Assembly (NCBI GenBank): GCA_947095535.1
Contig: OX352773.1
Location: forward strand, 129,906,830-129,970,829
Source: Poecilobothrus nobilitatus
Taxonomy: Eukaryota; Arthropoda; Insecta; Diptera; Dolichopodidae
Reading direction: 5' to 3'
DNA: 64,000 nucleotides
Below are positions 36,847 to 48,135 of the stretch, piece by piece. The translations under genes and the position numbers were made by a program. The notes under the pieces are model-generated. The model did no database searches, was not told the origin of the DNA, and was given only the letters and a program-made list of their open reading frames with translations. Every line of letters starts with the position of its first letter. Position 1 is the stretch's first letter.

Positions 36847-37790
36847 ATGGCTCAGATAATGAAGCTACTTCAAATTAATCTCTATCACTCCAAAGCGGCT
36901 TCCGCCGCACTTGAAATTCGCCTCAGGAGAACGGGCGAGGATATTATCTTGATCCAAGAGCCATGGGTGGCAAAAAAACGACTCAAGATACCAGATTACA
37001 CGTTGTTTTTATAGTTCTTTTATGTATAATTACAGTGATGCTGCTCTGGTCGCGGCCTAAAGCTAAAAAACTCAAGGCTCTGGGTTGTTGCGGCGTATCT
37101 TCCTCACGACTCGCAGGATTCACTTCCTTCATCCAATCTTGCAGAATCAAAAACTTCGACGCCAATTTTCACCATGATATCTGAGGTAGTTCGGATACCA
37201 ACGAAAGAGGTGAGTCACTTTTTGATTACATTTTAAGTACTAACCTTCTTATCTGACAGGGAAACTACCTTTGTTACTAGTAATAAGCAAGAGGTCCTAG
37301 GTATAACTTTAGTCGGACTTCATGTATTCTAAAATAAACTCATGGAAAGTTTCTGATGAGCATTCCTTTTCAGATCACAGATACTTTAAGTTCAATCTGG
37401 TCGAAAGTCCTCCAATAAAGTCAGTCTATCAGAATCCTAAGGGAACTGACTGGAACAAATATAGGGAGCACTAAAAGTCAACGCTTCCCTCTTTAACACT
37501 ATTCCCTCAATTCCTAAAAATATCCAGGATCTAAATAGCCTATTAAACATTTTTACTAAGGTCTGCGATAAGTCCTTAGAGCATTCGTGTCCCATCAGTA
37601 AGCCTAGGGGAAAACCTGAACCACTTTGGTGGAATGATGAAATCCAAGCTCTAAGAAAAGATAGTAGGAGGGCTTTTAATAATGTCAAAAACCGAATGAG
37701 GTACAGGACTGGAGCTCTTATAAAACGGCTCTTAGTCAGTACAAAAAAGCACTTAAAAAGGTGAAAAGAGACACCTAGAGACTATTCTGC
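36847..37790 (+). pseudogene. LOA-type ORF2, endonuclease part
   Basis: Begins with Met and the block LLQINLYHSKAA, followed by ILIQEPWV, the catalytic start of the R1/LOA-type APE endonuclease. The frame breaks at about 37010. NERGESLFDY (37203-37235) and DHRYFKF (37374-37395) show the later endonuclease motifs in other frames; a large middle part is deleted. Confidence 0.75.
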
Positions 37791-37805
37791 GGAGGTATAG
37801 AAAAC

Positions 37806-39054
37806 GTGTCCGAGGCATCTATACTTAGGAAAATCCTATCGACAAACCCCATGGTCCCCAGTGTTCTTAAAAAAGAGGATGGCAGCTGGGCTACCACAAG
37901 CGAGGAGTCGTTGGAATTGCTTTTAAAAACCCATTTTCCTGGGTGCATAAATAATAGCTCAGAAGTGGCTTGTCTTCTGAATCTTCCACCTACTATCTCA
38001 GAGGTGGTGGTTACAGGAGACAACTACAATGGGCTATAGATAGTTTCAAACCATTCAAGTCAAGCGGATCGGATGGTATTATACCCGCTGAGATCCAGCA
38101 AACTTCATCTACTACCCTGGCTTGTCTAAAAAGCATTTTCTATGGTGTCTTATTTTAGGGCTTATCCCGGATAAATGGAAACAGGTCAGATTAGTCGTCA
38201 TACCCAAGGCCAGCAAAAGTAGTCACGTCTATGCGAAGGACTTTCAGCCTATAAGTCTGTCATCCTTCCTTCTAAAAACCTTAGAAAGATTGATCGATAT
38301 CCATATCCGCTGCAACTTAGATAAAAATCTGTTGTCAACCTCTCAACATGCTTACTGTAAAGGGAAGTCAGTGGATACTGCACTTCACACTTTGACTAGT
38401 GCGATTGAAAGATCTTTAAATTGCAAAGAGTATACTTTTGCAGTATTTATAGACATTGAGAGAGCGTTTAATAATGTCAATCAGGCAGCAATTGTAGACG
38501 CACTCATAAGCCTAGGAGTAGAACCGGAGCTAAGAGCACTGATAGCTAATATACTAAATAACAAGGCCATTAGTACCAACTTAGGCAACACTTCTGGAAA
38601 AAGGTTTGTGAAGAGAGGGACTCCGCAAGGAGAGGTGCTATCTCCCCTTCTTTGGAATATGGTGGTAAATAAACTGATTAAAATCCTGGAAGAGGCGAGC
38701 TGCACAACAATTCGCTATGCGGATGATGTTGCTGTCATTGTCAGTGGCAAGTTCTCAAACAGTCTCAGGGACGTTTTGCAACTTGCACTAAACAAAATCA
38801 CAACATGGGCTACAGACTGTGAACTGTCAGTAAATCCGCAGAAAACCGAACTGGTCCTTTTCACAAGTAAATATAAAATTTCTAAAATAAAGCCGCCTTC
38901 GTTAAATGGCTCCATTCTTGCCTTTAGCGAAACGGCGAAATTTCTGGGTCTAACTCTAGACAGGAAGTTAAGCTGGAAGGCTAACATCTCAGAAAGAGTA
39001 AAGAAGGCCTCAATAGCATTCTATTCGTGCAAAAAAGCAATTGGTAGGAAATGA
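37806..39054 (+). pseudogene. LOA-type ORF2, reverse transcriptase
   Basis: The ORF at 37806-38039 covers the linker before RT. The frame shifts into FKPFKSSGSDGIIP (38050-38085) and again into the 310-codon ORF 38122-39054. This holds the palm domain with FIDIERAFNN (motif A), RGTPQGEVLSPLLW (motif B) and RYADDVAV (motif C), so the catalytic aspartates are intact in this copy, unlike the copies at 26032 and 30125. It ends in a CKKAIGRK thumb segment and frameshifts into 39041-39280. Confidence 0.88.
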
Positions 39055-40186
39055 GGGTGTTATGTACGGAGTCATAGTATGGTGGAAGGCAATCGATGAA
39101 GAGGTCAACCGCAAGGCAATCGCTAGGATTCAAAGAACTGCCACACTATGTATTAGTGGTTCTTTAATAACAACCCATTCTGAGGCATTAGACATCATGC
39201 TTAATCTGATGCCTGTAGAATATTATAGCATATTTGCAGCCGCAAACACAGCTGTGAGATTAAAAGCTACATCCCAGTGAATCATTTCACGAGAAGGTCA
39301 CTCGGATATCATAAACCAATTCAAGTCCACTCCCACCTTGGTGCCGAGCATACCAAGCCGTGAGAGTTGGAACTCGAACACAGTGATAACATTCGAAGGA
39401 ATACAATTCTACACGGATGGCTCAAAAATGAACAACAGTGTAGGATGAGTGGTCTTCTCAGATAATCTGAATATCAGTCATAATTTCCGATAACCAGACC
39501 ATTGCTCTTCCAAGCGGAAATTATGGCAATTCAAGAAGCCTTGATTCTACTGATTCTACTGTTTTGACTGTAAAGCAAGTATGTATTTTGTCAGACAGTC
39601 AGGCTGCGTTAAAATCTCTTCTTCTTAACGAGATGGCCAGGCAGTTTAGCATTCAGCTTTGCTGGGTACCAGGTCATCGAGGTATTCCGGGAAATGAAAA
39701 AGCTTATGAACTCGAAAGAATTGGTACAACCTTTCAAGTCCTGCCGGATAGGGCAAGACTAGAGGTACCTCTATCCACAAGCAAAACGTTATTTCGAAAG
39801 GAAAGGATATGGTAAATTACAAATGGTCTAACTTGACCTCGTGCAATATCACAAGATTGATATGGCCCAAAACCGATTTAAGACGATCCAATGATCTGCT
39901 TTCTCTCAAAAGGGCAGACATTGGAATAACAATGAGTATAATCACCGGTCACTGTCTAATAGGGAAGCATGCCAAAAAACTCGGCATATCCGCAAACGAC
40001 TATTGTAGAACCTGCAAATATGAAGAAGAGGAAGAAACTACTCTCCATCTCCTTTGCACATGCCCGGCCTTGTTGTCAAGAAGGAATATCCATTTGAGGC
40101 AATATCTCTTCAACAACCTTAGCGATCTGGCAGGTAAAAATGTGAAGAGTATTAGTCGCTTTCTAGAAAGTTCAAATTGGTTTTAA
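39041..40186 (+). pseudogene. LOA-type ORF2, thumb, RNase H and zinc knuckle
   Basis: 39041-39280 has MYGVIVWWK and the conserved IQRTATLCISG. RNase H spans about 39405-39815 with FYTDGSK, ILSDSQAAL and WVPGHRGIPGNEKA, so all acidic and His positions are present, but there is a stop near 39447 and frame changes near 39500-39560. The final ORF 39809-40186 has a TGH block and a CRTC...HLLCTC zinc-knuckle motif before the stop at 40184-40186. Confidence 0.85.
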
Positions 40187-40243
40187 CGAGTGGACCAAAG
40201 ATGGTCTAAGTGTGCCCTTTTGGCAGCCACCTTAACCTAACCT

Positions 40244-41690
40244 AAAGACTAACAGTTTTAGAGAGGTAAATGAAATTGAATTTAATAATAGGAAATATGT
40301 CGATAAGGTACATTATTAAAAGCATTATTAAAAATACATTATTAAAAGCGTGAATAATGAAAGAGATGTAAATTTTATAAATAAGAGAATAATTTTAGAT
40401 AATTTTGATATTATTGGAGAAATTTATTAGATATAATTAATGACTTACTAGCTACAGGTAAATTTCCTGGAAATTGGAAGGAAACGATAGTAATCCCAAA
40501 AGAAAAGGTTAAAAATACTAAAAAAAGTAGTGAATTTGGTCCGATAAATATGATCCCACGCGAGGCAAACATTTTAGAGAAAATAGTAAATATACAACTG
40601 GAAGAATTTTTAGATAAACATCAACTAATCTCTGAAAATCAGTCAAGTTTTTGCAAAAATCGCAGTTGTGAAACATTATTAAACCTTGTAGTCAGCAATT
40701 GGAAAGTCTCCATACATAACAAAAAAATTGTAATCGCTGTTTTTGTTGATCTCAAACTCTAAATTTAATAATCATTTATCTGAATCTAAAAAGGTTTCCA
40801 CAGGTGTTCCACAAGGAACAATTTTAGTAGTCTTATTATTTATTTATATTATTATTTGTTTATATTATTTATTAACGACATAGAAAAATGGTTGAATTTA
40901 GGAAAATAATACTTTTTGCGGACGACGCTTTAATTTATATAGAGGATCAAAATGTTAATCATTGTCTCAATAAGATAAACACAGATTTAAGTAACATCAA
41001 TAGTTGGTTTAAAGAAAATAAACTGAGCCTACATATTCAGAAAACTAAGGCAATGGTGTTTAATGGTGTCTTAAATAACACTATTTCAATCGAATTGGTT
41101 CAAATCAATTTTGGAAACTGTCGATGAAATAAAATATTTATGTCTAATTATTGACAGAAAGTTAAATTTTACTAAACATATTGATTTCATATGCAAAAAA
41201 TCATCATTAGAAACAAACTTTCTTTATGCAGTGTAATAAATATTTTTAACACGATGGTTTAGCCACATTTCGAGTATTGCTCAACTGTTATTGCTTTCTC
41301 ATCCAATTTAATGTTAGAAAGGCTACAAAAGCTCCAAAATCGCGAAATGCGTATAATTACATCGATTAACTACATTTTCACAACTCTGAAGTGGTTTAAT
41401 ATACGAGAACGTTTCAAGTTGAATGTATTAATTTTTGTATTTAAAATGAAGCATAATATCTTGCCAAACTATCTTTGTTCTAAACTATTGTACGTTCAAG
41501 ATATGCAGAATCACTACATCAGGAATATTTTTAATATTGATTGGATTTTTTCCGCAATGAGAAAGCAAAGAAAACAATTTTGTACGAAGGGTTGAAAGTA
41601 TTTAACGAGCTTCCCAACGACATTAAAAATGAAAATAATTAAAAACAATTAAGTACATTAAAGAAAGTTAAAGTAAATTAAAATCTTTTA
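40244..41690 (+). pseudogene. CR1/Jockey-group RT, 3' half of interrupted element
   Basis: Continues the element from 35920. The segments are LLATGKFPGNWKE and IPKEK (40440-40515), an ORF 40550-40762 with ISENQSSF, then a deletion of motif A, VPQGTI (40804-40822), and FADDALIY (40914-40937, motif C) in the ORF 40888-41127. The C-terminal part lies at 41311-41640 and ends with a LPNDIKN block. Several stops and deletions; an AT-rich 3' UTR follows. Confidence 0.85.
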
Positions 41691-43838
41691 AATTAATAAT
41701 TTTTGTATATATTTAGTTCTATTTTTATTTTGTATATATTACAATTACTTTTTCTAATTTGGTACATATTATTTTAAAATTTTCATGTTAGCAACAACCC
41801 ACGCTTTTATATGCACAGTATGATGGCACAGTAAAAAGTCAGAGAGTTCCAGTACGGAATACATAAATATTATTTATTGCATTAAAAAAAACGTATTAAA
41901 ATATTTTGAATTCATAAATTCATATTTATATATGTATTATTAATTCTTATGTATAAATTTATTATAAAATAAACTCAAAAATGTATTATTATAATATAAG
42001 GGCATTTACATATTAGCTCTTAACTGAAACTCATAAAGTTTACATTTAATATAAGACCTGTTATTTTAAAAATGTTTCAATTCTAAAACTCTCAAATGTG
42101 CACCCCCATACGTAGCAAAAATTTATCTATTATTCAGTAAATACAGTAATACATACAGGTATGTACTTATTCTTTAACATTTTTAAAATTCACACTCGAT
42201 TCATTCAAAAAGAAATCGATTTTACGATACTTACTAAATTGTAAAGTAACATTTTTCAACATCTTTGATATTTTAAATTCCAAATCTTTCAAATTAGAGA
42301 AGGTATTGAACAATTAAAAAAAAAGTTCACCACTGGACTGGCCCTGATCACAATACAATAACAACATACATAAGCAAAATCCTATAAACCAAAAAGAAAT
42401 AATCATTTAATTTTAATTTAAGGAACAAAATTTTTTTACTGTCTCTTAAATTTTCATATTGTTATTGTTAATATTGCTATATCTCACGACATGTCTGTTA
42501 TCTGGTTGTACTCTGTAAGTCAGTACTTGGTTAGTACTGGCACAGTACAGTTCTTTCTATGGCAAAATAATATACATAGATAATACGAACAATAAATAAT
42601 ACGTACCACAAATCATACTAATGGGCCTTGGCCATAAGTACATAACTGCATAAAATAATACATACATTGAAATTTGGATTTTTTAAAAGAGAAAATTACA
42701 TATTTTAATTTTTTTAAATATATATTAATAACATTTCATTCTCTTAAATTTTTCTTAACATAAAATATTAATTAGTTTAGTACTAAAATTGTAAGTTCTA
42801 AATTCTACTATCATATTATCAGATATTATTGATATTATTTCTGTAGGTACGCTAAAATATTTATTGTAGTTTTTACAAAATACATATTATGTATGTACGT
42901 ACATATATGTATTATCCTACTACAGCTAACACAATTATTTTTTTGTAACTAAAAAATTTCTATTTATTAATTTGAACGTAAATAAATATGCATGCATATA
43001 TAAACAAACATATATACATTCACATTTAATAAAAATGTTTCAAATTTATTGTTGTTGGTTTAAGCATGAAATTTAAGAAAGCACATAATTACATAATATG
43101 TATAAATGTATATTATGAGATGACGTTATGTAATCATATGTTATGTTACATACATCCGACGATTCGAGGTGGTAAAGGAGTAGAAAATTTTTTTTTTTTA
43201 TTCTTATTATACATGCATACATAGTCATATATATGCATATGTAAATCAAAATATGTATAATCCACTTTTTTGAAAAATATTATTTTTCCGATTTTGATTT
43301 TTTAAAATATTTTTGATAAAACTTGTATACCCAATCGCCCCTGAGTAAATGTTTTATGTTTAAATAAAATCACATCCCTACTTATATGCATTTGGTAGTT
43401 TAAAAATATAGACACTGTTTATTTCTATAGGTACAAAAAATTAAATTCGTAAATCGTAATTTTGGTTTAAAACACTCCCCAAAAATTGTATGTGACTAAA
43501 TTTACAAAATATAAAACATACCAACATATACATATGTATGTATTATATAAAGAGCTTCTGAAACTTCTCATTTACTTATTATAAAAATAAAATATAAAAT
43601 TCCAATAAAAAAAACAAAAATTGGAATCATTGAAATTGAATCTATGTACCTAATAATATACTACTTATATACATATATATATTATAGGTATCTGACAATT
43701 AAACTAAATTTAACTATTATAATTTTATTTATTTATTATATAATTAACTATATACATAATTTTCTATTATAATTTTATTCTAACTATTATTAATTTAGAT
43801 TATTATAATAACAATATCATTTCTAACTTAAAATTCTT
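41691..43838. other. 2.1 kb AT-rich region without genes
   Basis: No ORF, RNA gene or clear repeat recognised; only short TATGTACGTACATATA-type simple motifs. Confidence 0.6.
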
Positions 43839-43935
43839 TTTATCAGTGTACAAAAAAAAAAATTCCAACATAATTCAGAATCAATAAAAAAAAAAAAAAT
43901 AAGCAAATCCAGAGTAAATTAATTATTGCTTAAAT

Positions 43936-44968
43936 ATGCCAAAAATAAAAGTAAATAAAGGAAATATTCCAAAAGTATGTGCAGTGTGCAAAGATGGAAT
44001 TCTAGAAGAATCTAACGGAACCCAATGCAATGGAGGAGTATCTCGTAAGTTCTTCCATATTATATGTGCAAATGTCACAGATGAACAATCTAAAGGCTGT
44101 TAGAAGTGAGAAAGCAAGCTGGTCATGCCAAGAATGTTCTACAGAAAATGACAAGTCTTATGTGGTAATAGACGACGAAGAGGAAAGTTTTGATCATAAC
44201 ATAAGAAATATTGAAGAGTTATCCAAATTCGATCCAAGCAATTGTGATATAAAGAAAATGGCTGTGTTTCTCAAGATACTAGGGGCTGTAATAATTGATA
44301 TAACAACATCGCAGGTGCATATGGGTAGCGCAAAACATAATAGCGCAAAACCAAGATTTGTTAAAAGAAAATGAAGAATTAAAAAAGCGTCTTGCTTGTA
44401 CAGAGGAAAGAACAAATAATTTGGAGTTTAGATTGAATAAACTTGAATATGACATTGATGATTCTAACAAGCAACACAACAAAAATAATATTGTATTAGC
44501 TGGTTTACCTGCTGAAGTTGAGAATCCCTTAAATGTAATGCTCGATATATCAAAAAAAATTGGTGCAAATATTTCTGAGGCAGATTTTTCAAGAATCAGT
44601 ATTATTCGTCAAAAAAAAACAGAACAAAACTTTACACCTAACCTGTTATATCTGGTTGAGTTGTCCTCACAAAAAGCAAAAAACGAGTTGATGGAAAAAA
44701 AGAAATTACAAGCACTTATTCACATCGAAAATAAAATTAGCTACATCAAAGAATAATGAACTATTTTTTCGTCATTGCTTATCACCACTTCAAATTAAGT
44801 TATATCGTGAAGCAAAAAAAATTAAACTGGCAAAATCACTGCAGTATTTATGGGTCAAAGATGGACAAATCTTCCTTCGCCAAAGTGAGAATAGCAAGGT
44901 ACATATATAAAATTCTTTCATTCACTGATATTCACTATGTCAAAAAGGCACTTAAAATTCAAGATTAA
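43936..44968 (+). pseudogene. CR1/Jockey-group ORF1 with PHD-like finger
   Basis: The ATG at 43936 starts a PHD-type zinc finger: CAVC, then QCNGG, KFFHIIC in the first frame, and after a frameshift near 44085 WSCQEC (in the ORF 44030-44374). A coiled-coil region with ELKKRLACTEER follows (ORF 44358-44756), then NNIVLAGLP, the RNA-binding-type fold seen in L1/CR1 ORF1 proteins. The last part (to about 44968) is shifted again. PHD-bearing ORF1 proteins are known from the CR1 group. The 5' UTR starts near 43840 at ATCAGTGTAC. Confidence 0.75.
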
Positions 44969-45180
44969 TTTTTTTATTACTTTAAATTTTATTTGGTACT
45001 TGTATTATAGCTTGATATATTTTTTAGTTTTAAAAACATTAAAATTACACATAATCTTAAAAAATAACTTTTCGATCGATTTCTTATGTAAATTTCCTGA
45101 AAAGCCTTTACCCAATCACGAATTATTTTTAGTTAAGTTGAACAATATATCTTTTTTCTTATGCTATTTTTGTATTTTTT

Positions 45181-45370
45181 TTTTTTTAAATGCATTTCTC
45201 TGCCACATAAATGTGGACAGGAAATTAAACAGCCTTTCCTGTTCAGGCGTGGCTGTAAGTGTCGTAAGGGGGAATAACTCTTACGACGTGTGTGGGATTC
45301 GAACCCACACTCCCTCGGTGTTTAGAGCGTATTATATACGCTCTTACCCACTAGGCCACCGAGGCCCCAC
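45181..45370 (-). mobile_element. tRNA-derived SINE, complete copy
   Basis: Reads on the minus strand from 45370 to 45181: the same head as at 33855, with box A (45348-45358) and box B (45295-45305), then a body with a GTCGTAAG/CTTACGAC hairpin and an A tail. TTTTGTATTTTTT is repeated at 45168-45180 and 45371-45383, a 13 bp target duplication. Total length about 190 bp. It sits in the spacer between ORF1 and ORF2 of a CR1-group element, antisense to it. Confidence 0.85.
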
Positions 45371-45513
45371 TTTTGTATTTTTTATTTTTACTTTATTATT
45401 CTAATTCATTTTTATAATATCAAAAAAAGCTTAAAATATTCTAAATTATTTCAAAAGTTAAAAATGCACATAAACCTTATAAATAATTTTAAAAATTATA
45501 TTAATATAAACTT
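45371..45513. other. CR1-group inter-ORF spacer, truncated
   Basis: Inverted match of 33712-33854. Similarity ends sharply at 45513, where Polinton-like sequence starts; this is the left breakpoint of the large insertion. Confidence 0.8.
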
Positions 45514-45539
45514 TTCGTTAAAATAAATTTATCAGTTCA

Positions 45540-46015
45540 GCTTTTAAAACATTCAATTTCTCATGAACTAAACAAAGTATCATCAATTAGTACAACTATA
45601 TCCACACCAATAACTGCTTTCAAAGCAGATGGTTATTTACTTGGAGATAAAGCTGATTTTGATCCTCAATATGTATCTATAGATGAAGCCATTGAAGCTT
45701 TTAGACAAGAACTGATATTAAAAGAACGTAATATAGGTGGAATAATAAATAGCGATTATGTGTTCTACAGACATTTTAAAGTAGAATATGCGGTTGATAA
45801 AAAAATTCATATCCGATGTGCATATGATAGTAATTTCAAACAAAAATTTGTCAAAATTCAATGCTTCGAATACATTTAATTTTAGCAGATAGAATATCAG
45901 GTACTGGACAGGTAGAATCAGTTCCACTTTTGGATACAGATTATAAATCTGAATACACAGTTCTAGATTTGCGATCAATAAAACAAAAGTCAATATATCA
46001 AATGGAAATTTCATA
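45540..46015 (+). pseudogene. Polinton-associated ORF, unrecognised
   Basis: A frame open from about 45555 to 45890 reads STISTPITAFKADG, then YVSIDEAIEAF and INSDYVFYRHF. Another frame at 45892-46015 continues with RISGTGQVESV and ends with a stop at 46013-46015. No start codon is visible; the start is probably lost with the left end of the element. It converges on the integrase gene. Not recognised; it may be the C-terminal part of a larger structural or regulatory protein. Confidence 0.4.
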
Positions 46016-46093
46016 ATTTTTACAAATAAAATAAAATAATATATTACGTAATTGGAAATTAATAAAAAAAATAAAAATTTTCTTTTTTTATTA

Positions 46094-47004
46094 TACATCA
46101 TTTTTATTTATCCATGAATTATGATTAGTAGAAAATCCTAACCACTTAACAAAAATTTTATCACCTTTAGTTTTAAAAATTTTTTCAATCAAGTATATGT
46201 ACATGTTTTTGATTAGCTTTTAATAGTTCATATTCATAGAAGCCTCCTTGTATTGTTTGACCTTGATAATCTTCTAATAAATATGTTACAGGGTTGGTAA
46301 TCTGAACTTTCTTGATTTTAAATATTTCATTTGTCCAATTGGGTGTATAACCTTTTTCAAAAATATGTTTATATTTGCTTATTCGAACTAGATCATCAAC
46401 TTTAAATTTAGCAAACGGAGATGTTTTAATATGATTGTATGCAGTTTTGAGTAAATCATTAGCATTATGTTTATTAACATCAGGAATTTTTCTTAATTGT
46501 TCAATGTTTAGTATTGTTGTATTGTTTGACTAGTTCATCAATTATATTAATGCATTTGTAATTTCAGTTAAAACTAAATTCTTTCCACATCTTTTCTTTT
46601 ACAGTTCTATTAAAACGTTCTACAATAGATGCTTTTAATGTGCTATTTGTTGAATAATGGTTTATATGATATTTATGCATTAATTTTTGAAATATTTTAT
46701 TAAAAAATTCTTTTCCATCGTCGGTTTGTAAATTTTGAGGTTGTCTTTTAGAATTTACAAAAATGTTTTGCATTGCTTCTGTAACGTTCTCTGAAATTTT
46801 TGTTTTTATAGGGATTACCCATGCATACTTAGAAAAGGTGTCAATGACAGTTAATAAAAATTTAAAACCTTTGTTCTCTTTAGCATATCAACCCTTTTCT
46901 ACTAAATCAGCTTGCCAAATATCATCAAATCCTTTTATTATAACTCTACGTCTATTTCTCCGTGCAGGCTTATGAAGCTCTTCAACAACCCCTCTTTTAC
47001 TCAT
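46094..47004 (-). pseudogene. Polinton integrase (retroviral type) with chromodomain
   Basis: Starts at the ATG 47004-47002 with RGVVEELHKPARRN, then IWQADLVEKG, LLTVIDTFSKYAW and LQTDDGKEF and a KASIVERFNRT block. This is the DDE catalytic core of retroviral-like integrases, with both Asp residues and the Glu recognisable. The C-terminus (46094-46190) reads KIFVKWLGFSTNHNSWI, a chromodomain, as known in Polinton integrases. Breaks: in-frame TGA at 46888-46890 and 46564-46566, and a frameshift near 46195. In intact elements the integrase inserts the element DNA into the host genome. Confidence 0.88.
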
Positions 47005-47043
47005 TTTTAAATAAAATAAAATAAAATGTATGTAATTATTATA

Positions 47044-47418
47044 TAACTAATTAGAAAATCTTTGATTGAAAATGATTTCCCGACGATTACTATGTAGAAT
47101 CTGAGAAATAATAATATCAGTATTTTGAATTCTTTTATTAAATCTATAGCGATCCAGTGCTATAACTTCCCAATATTTTTGGCGAGCTAACGCTGTATTC
47201 CATTTGTATAATATATGCATTTGAGGCTTTAACATAAATTTGACTCTCTTTTTTACTTTTTTTCCATCATCATAATCCTCTTCTTCATGACTATCCTCAG
47301 ATAAATCTCAACTTTCACCAGAAGTAACTGAAATGTCATCTTCCTTTTCATCACTCTCATCAGACGAATCTGAAGCTTCAACCCAATCGAATAAATCTGC
47401 AACTTCATCCTTACTCAT
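47044..47418 (-). pseudogene. Acidic Polinton-associated protein
   Basis: The reading starts at the ATG 47418-47416 and has a strongly acidic Asp/Glu/Ser N-terminal half (SDSSDESDEKEDD), an in-frame TGA at 47308-47310 and a basic second half (GKKVKKRVKF, then RQKYWEVIALDRYRF). It lies 40 bp upstream of the integrase in the same direction. Function unknown; the charge pattern suggests a DNA- or protein-binding role, which is inference. Confidence 0.5.
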
Positions 47419-47466
47419 TTTGAAAATAACTAATTAGAATATATGTCTAATTAGTTATTTTCAAAA
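47419..47466. repeat. Perfect hairpin upstream of the acidic gene
   Basis: TTTGAAAATAACTAATTAGA and its exact complement are separated by a 7 bp loop ATATATG. The hairpin abuts the start codon of the acidic gene on the minus strand and faces a small plus-strand ORF at 47519; it could be a regulatory element or a recombination scar. Confidence 0.75.
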
Positions 47467-47518
47467 ATCTCCTCTCAGTTATTTATAAATAAAATAAAAT
47501 AAATAAAACGAACAATAA

Positions 47519-47755
47519 ATGTTCAATGTATTAAAATTTATATTCTTTATTTGTATAATAGTTATACTTGTTTACTTTTATTATAGCCTATTTTCTATTC
47601 TTTTATATAATTCCATTAGTTTGGTGCAGTATAACATACATTGTTCTGCTGAATGGCATGGGCAAGTATCTGGAAAACTTTCAATATTATCTGATGTATA
47701 TACATATATAGCATATATCCCAATGATTTCCATTCTCCTTCGTTTCAATTTGTAG
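47519..47755 (+). CDS. Small hydrophobic ORF, possible membrane protein
   Basis: 78 codons with a long hydrophobic stretch at residues 5-35 (FIFFICIIVILVYFYY), then a polar part with two His/Cys-containing turns. It is the only plus-strand ORF between minus-strand genes. No family recognised. It could be a chance ORF in AT-rich DNA, but it is unbroken while nearly all recognised neighbours are broken. Confidence 0.3.
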   Translation: MFNVLKFIFFICIIVILVYFYYSLFSILLYNSISLVQYNIHCSAEWHGQVSGKLSILSDVYTYIAYIPMISILLRFNL

Positions 47756-47878
47756 AGAATTTTTAAATAATTTTAAAAATTTGAAATGATCTTTTAACTG
47801 TTCATAATGTTCCTGCAATAAAATATCTTCATATATTTCATATATCCATTTTGGAAGTTAAATGAAAACTAATCACAA

Positions 47879-48130
47879 TTAATTTCTTGAATTATTAATT
47901 AAATCTAACGCTGATTGAGCTTTGGCTTTAGCTTTTTCTAATCTCTCATTAATAAATCTAATTGGTTTTTTAATTTGAAATTCAATAAAATCATTCATTT
48001 CTGAAAATTTTTCATTTAACATTGTAGAAAATTGATGATGCACTATGTCTAAACTATCTTGTACTTGTTCTTCTAATATTTTTAAATTTTCTTCTGTTAA
48101 TTTAAGTTCACTAGTCAAATTGATAAACAT
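47879..48130 (-). CDS. Coiled-coil protein, Polinton-associated
   Basis: 83 codons with a heptad-like pattern (LKILEEQVQDSLDIVHHQF, then RFINERLEKAKAKAQS). The start codon lies 5 bp after the stop of the upstream ORF 48136-48357, so the two may be one protein split by a mutation or translationally coupled remnants. No catalytic motif. A structural role is plausible but inferred. Confidence 0.5.
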   Translation of the reverse strand: MFINLTSELKLTEENLKILEEQVQDSLDIVHHQFSTMLNEKFSEMNDFIEFQIKKPIRFINERLEKAKAKAQSALDLINNSRN

Positions 48131-48135
48131 TTCTC

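Larger units (their letters stand above)
35921..40243 (+). mobile_element. LOA-type non-LTR retrotransposon inserted in CR1-group element
   Basis: This 4.3 kb element is bounded by an 11 bp target duplication AAAGACTAACA (35910-35920 and 40244-40254), which sits in the same reading frame of the host element on both sides. It has a GC-richer 5' region, a degraded ORF1 end, ORF2 (endonuclease, RT, RNase H, zinc knuckle) and a short AACCTAACCT tail instead of poly(A). Base composition is less AT-rich than its surroundings. Confidence 0.9.

Noticed and set aside
44937..45404. 155-codon plus-strand ORF
   Set aside because: It runs through CR1-group spacer and antisense through the SINE; no protein-like conservation.
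45718..46101. 127-codon minus-strand hydrophobic ORF
   Set aside because: It lies opposite a better protein-like plus-strand reading and is AT-driven.
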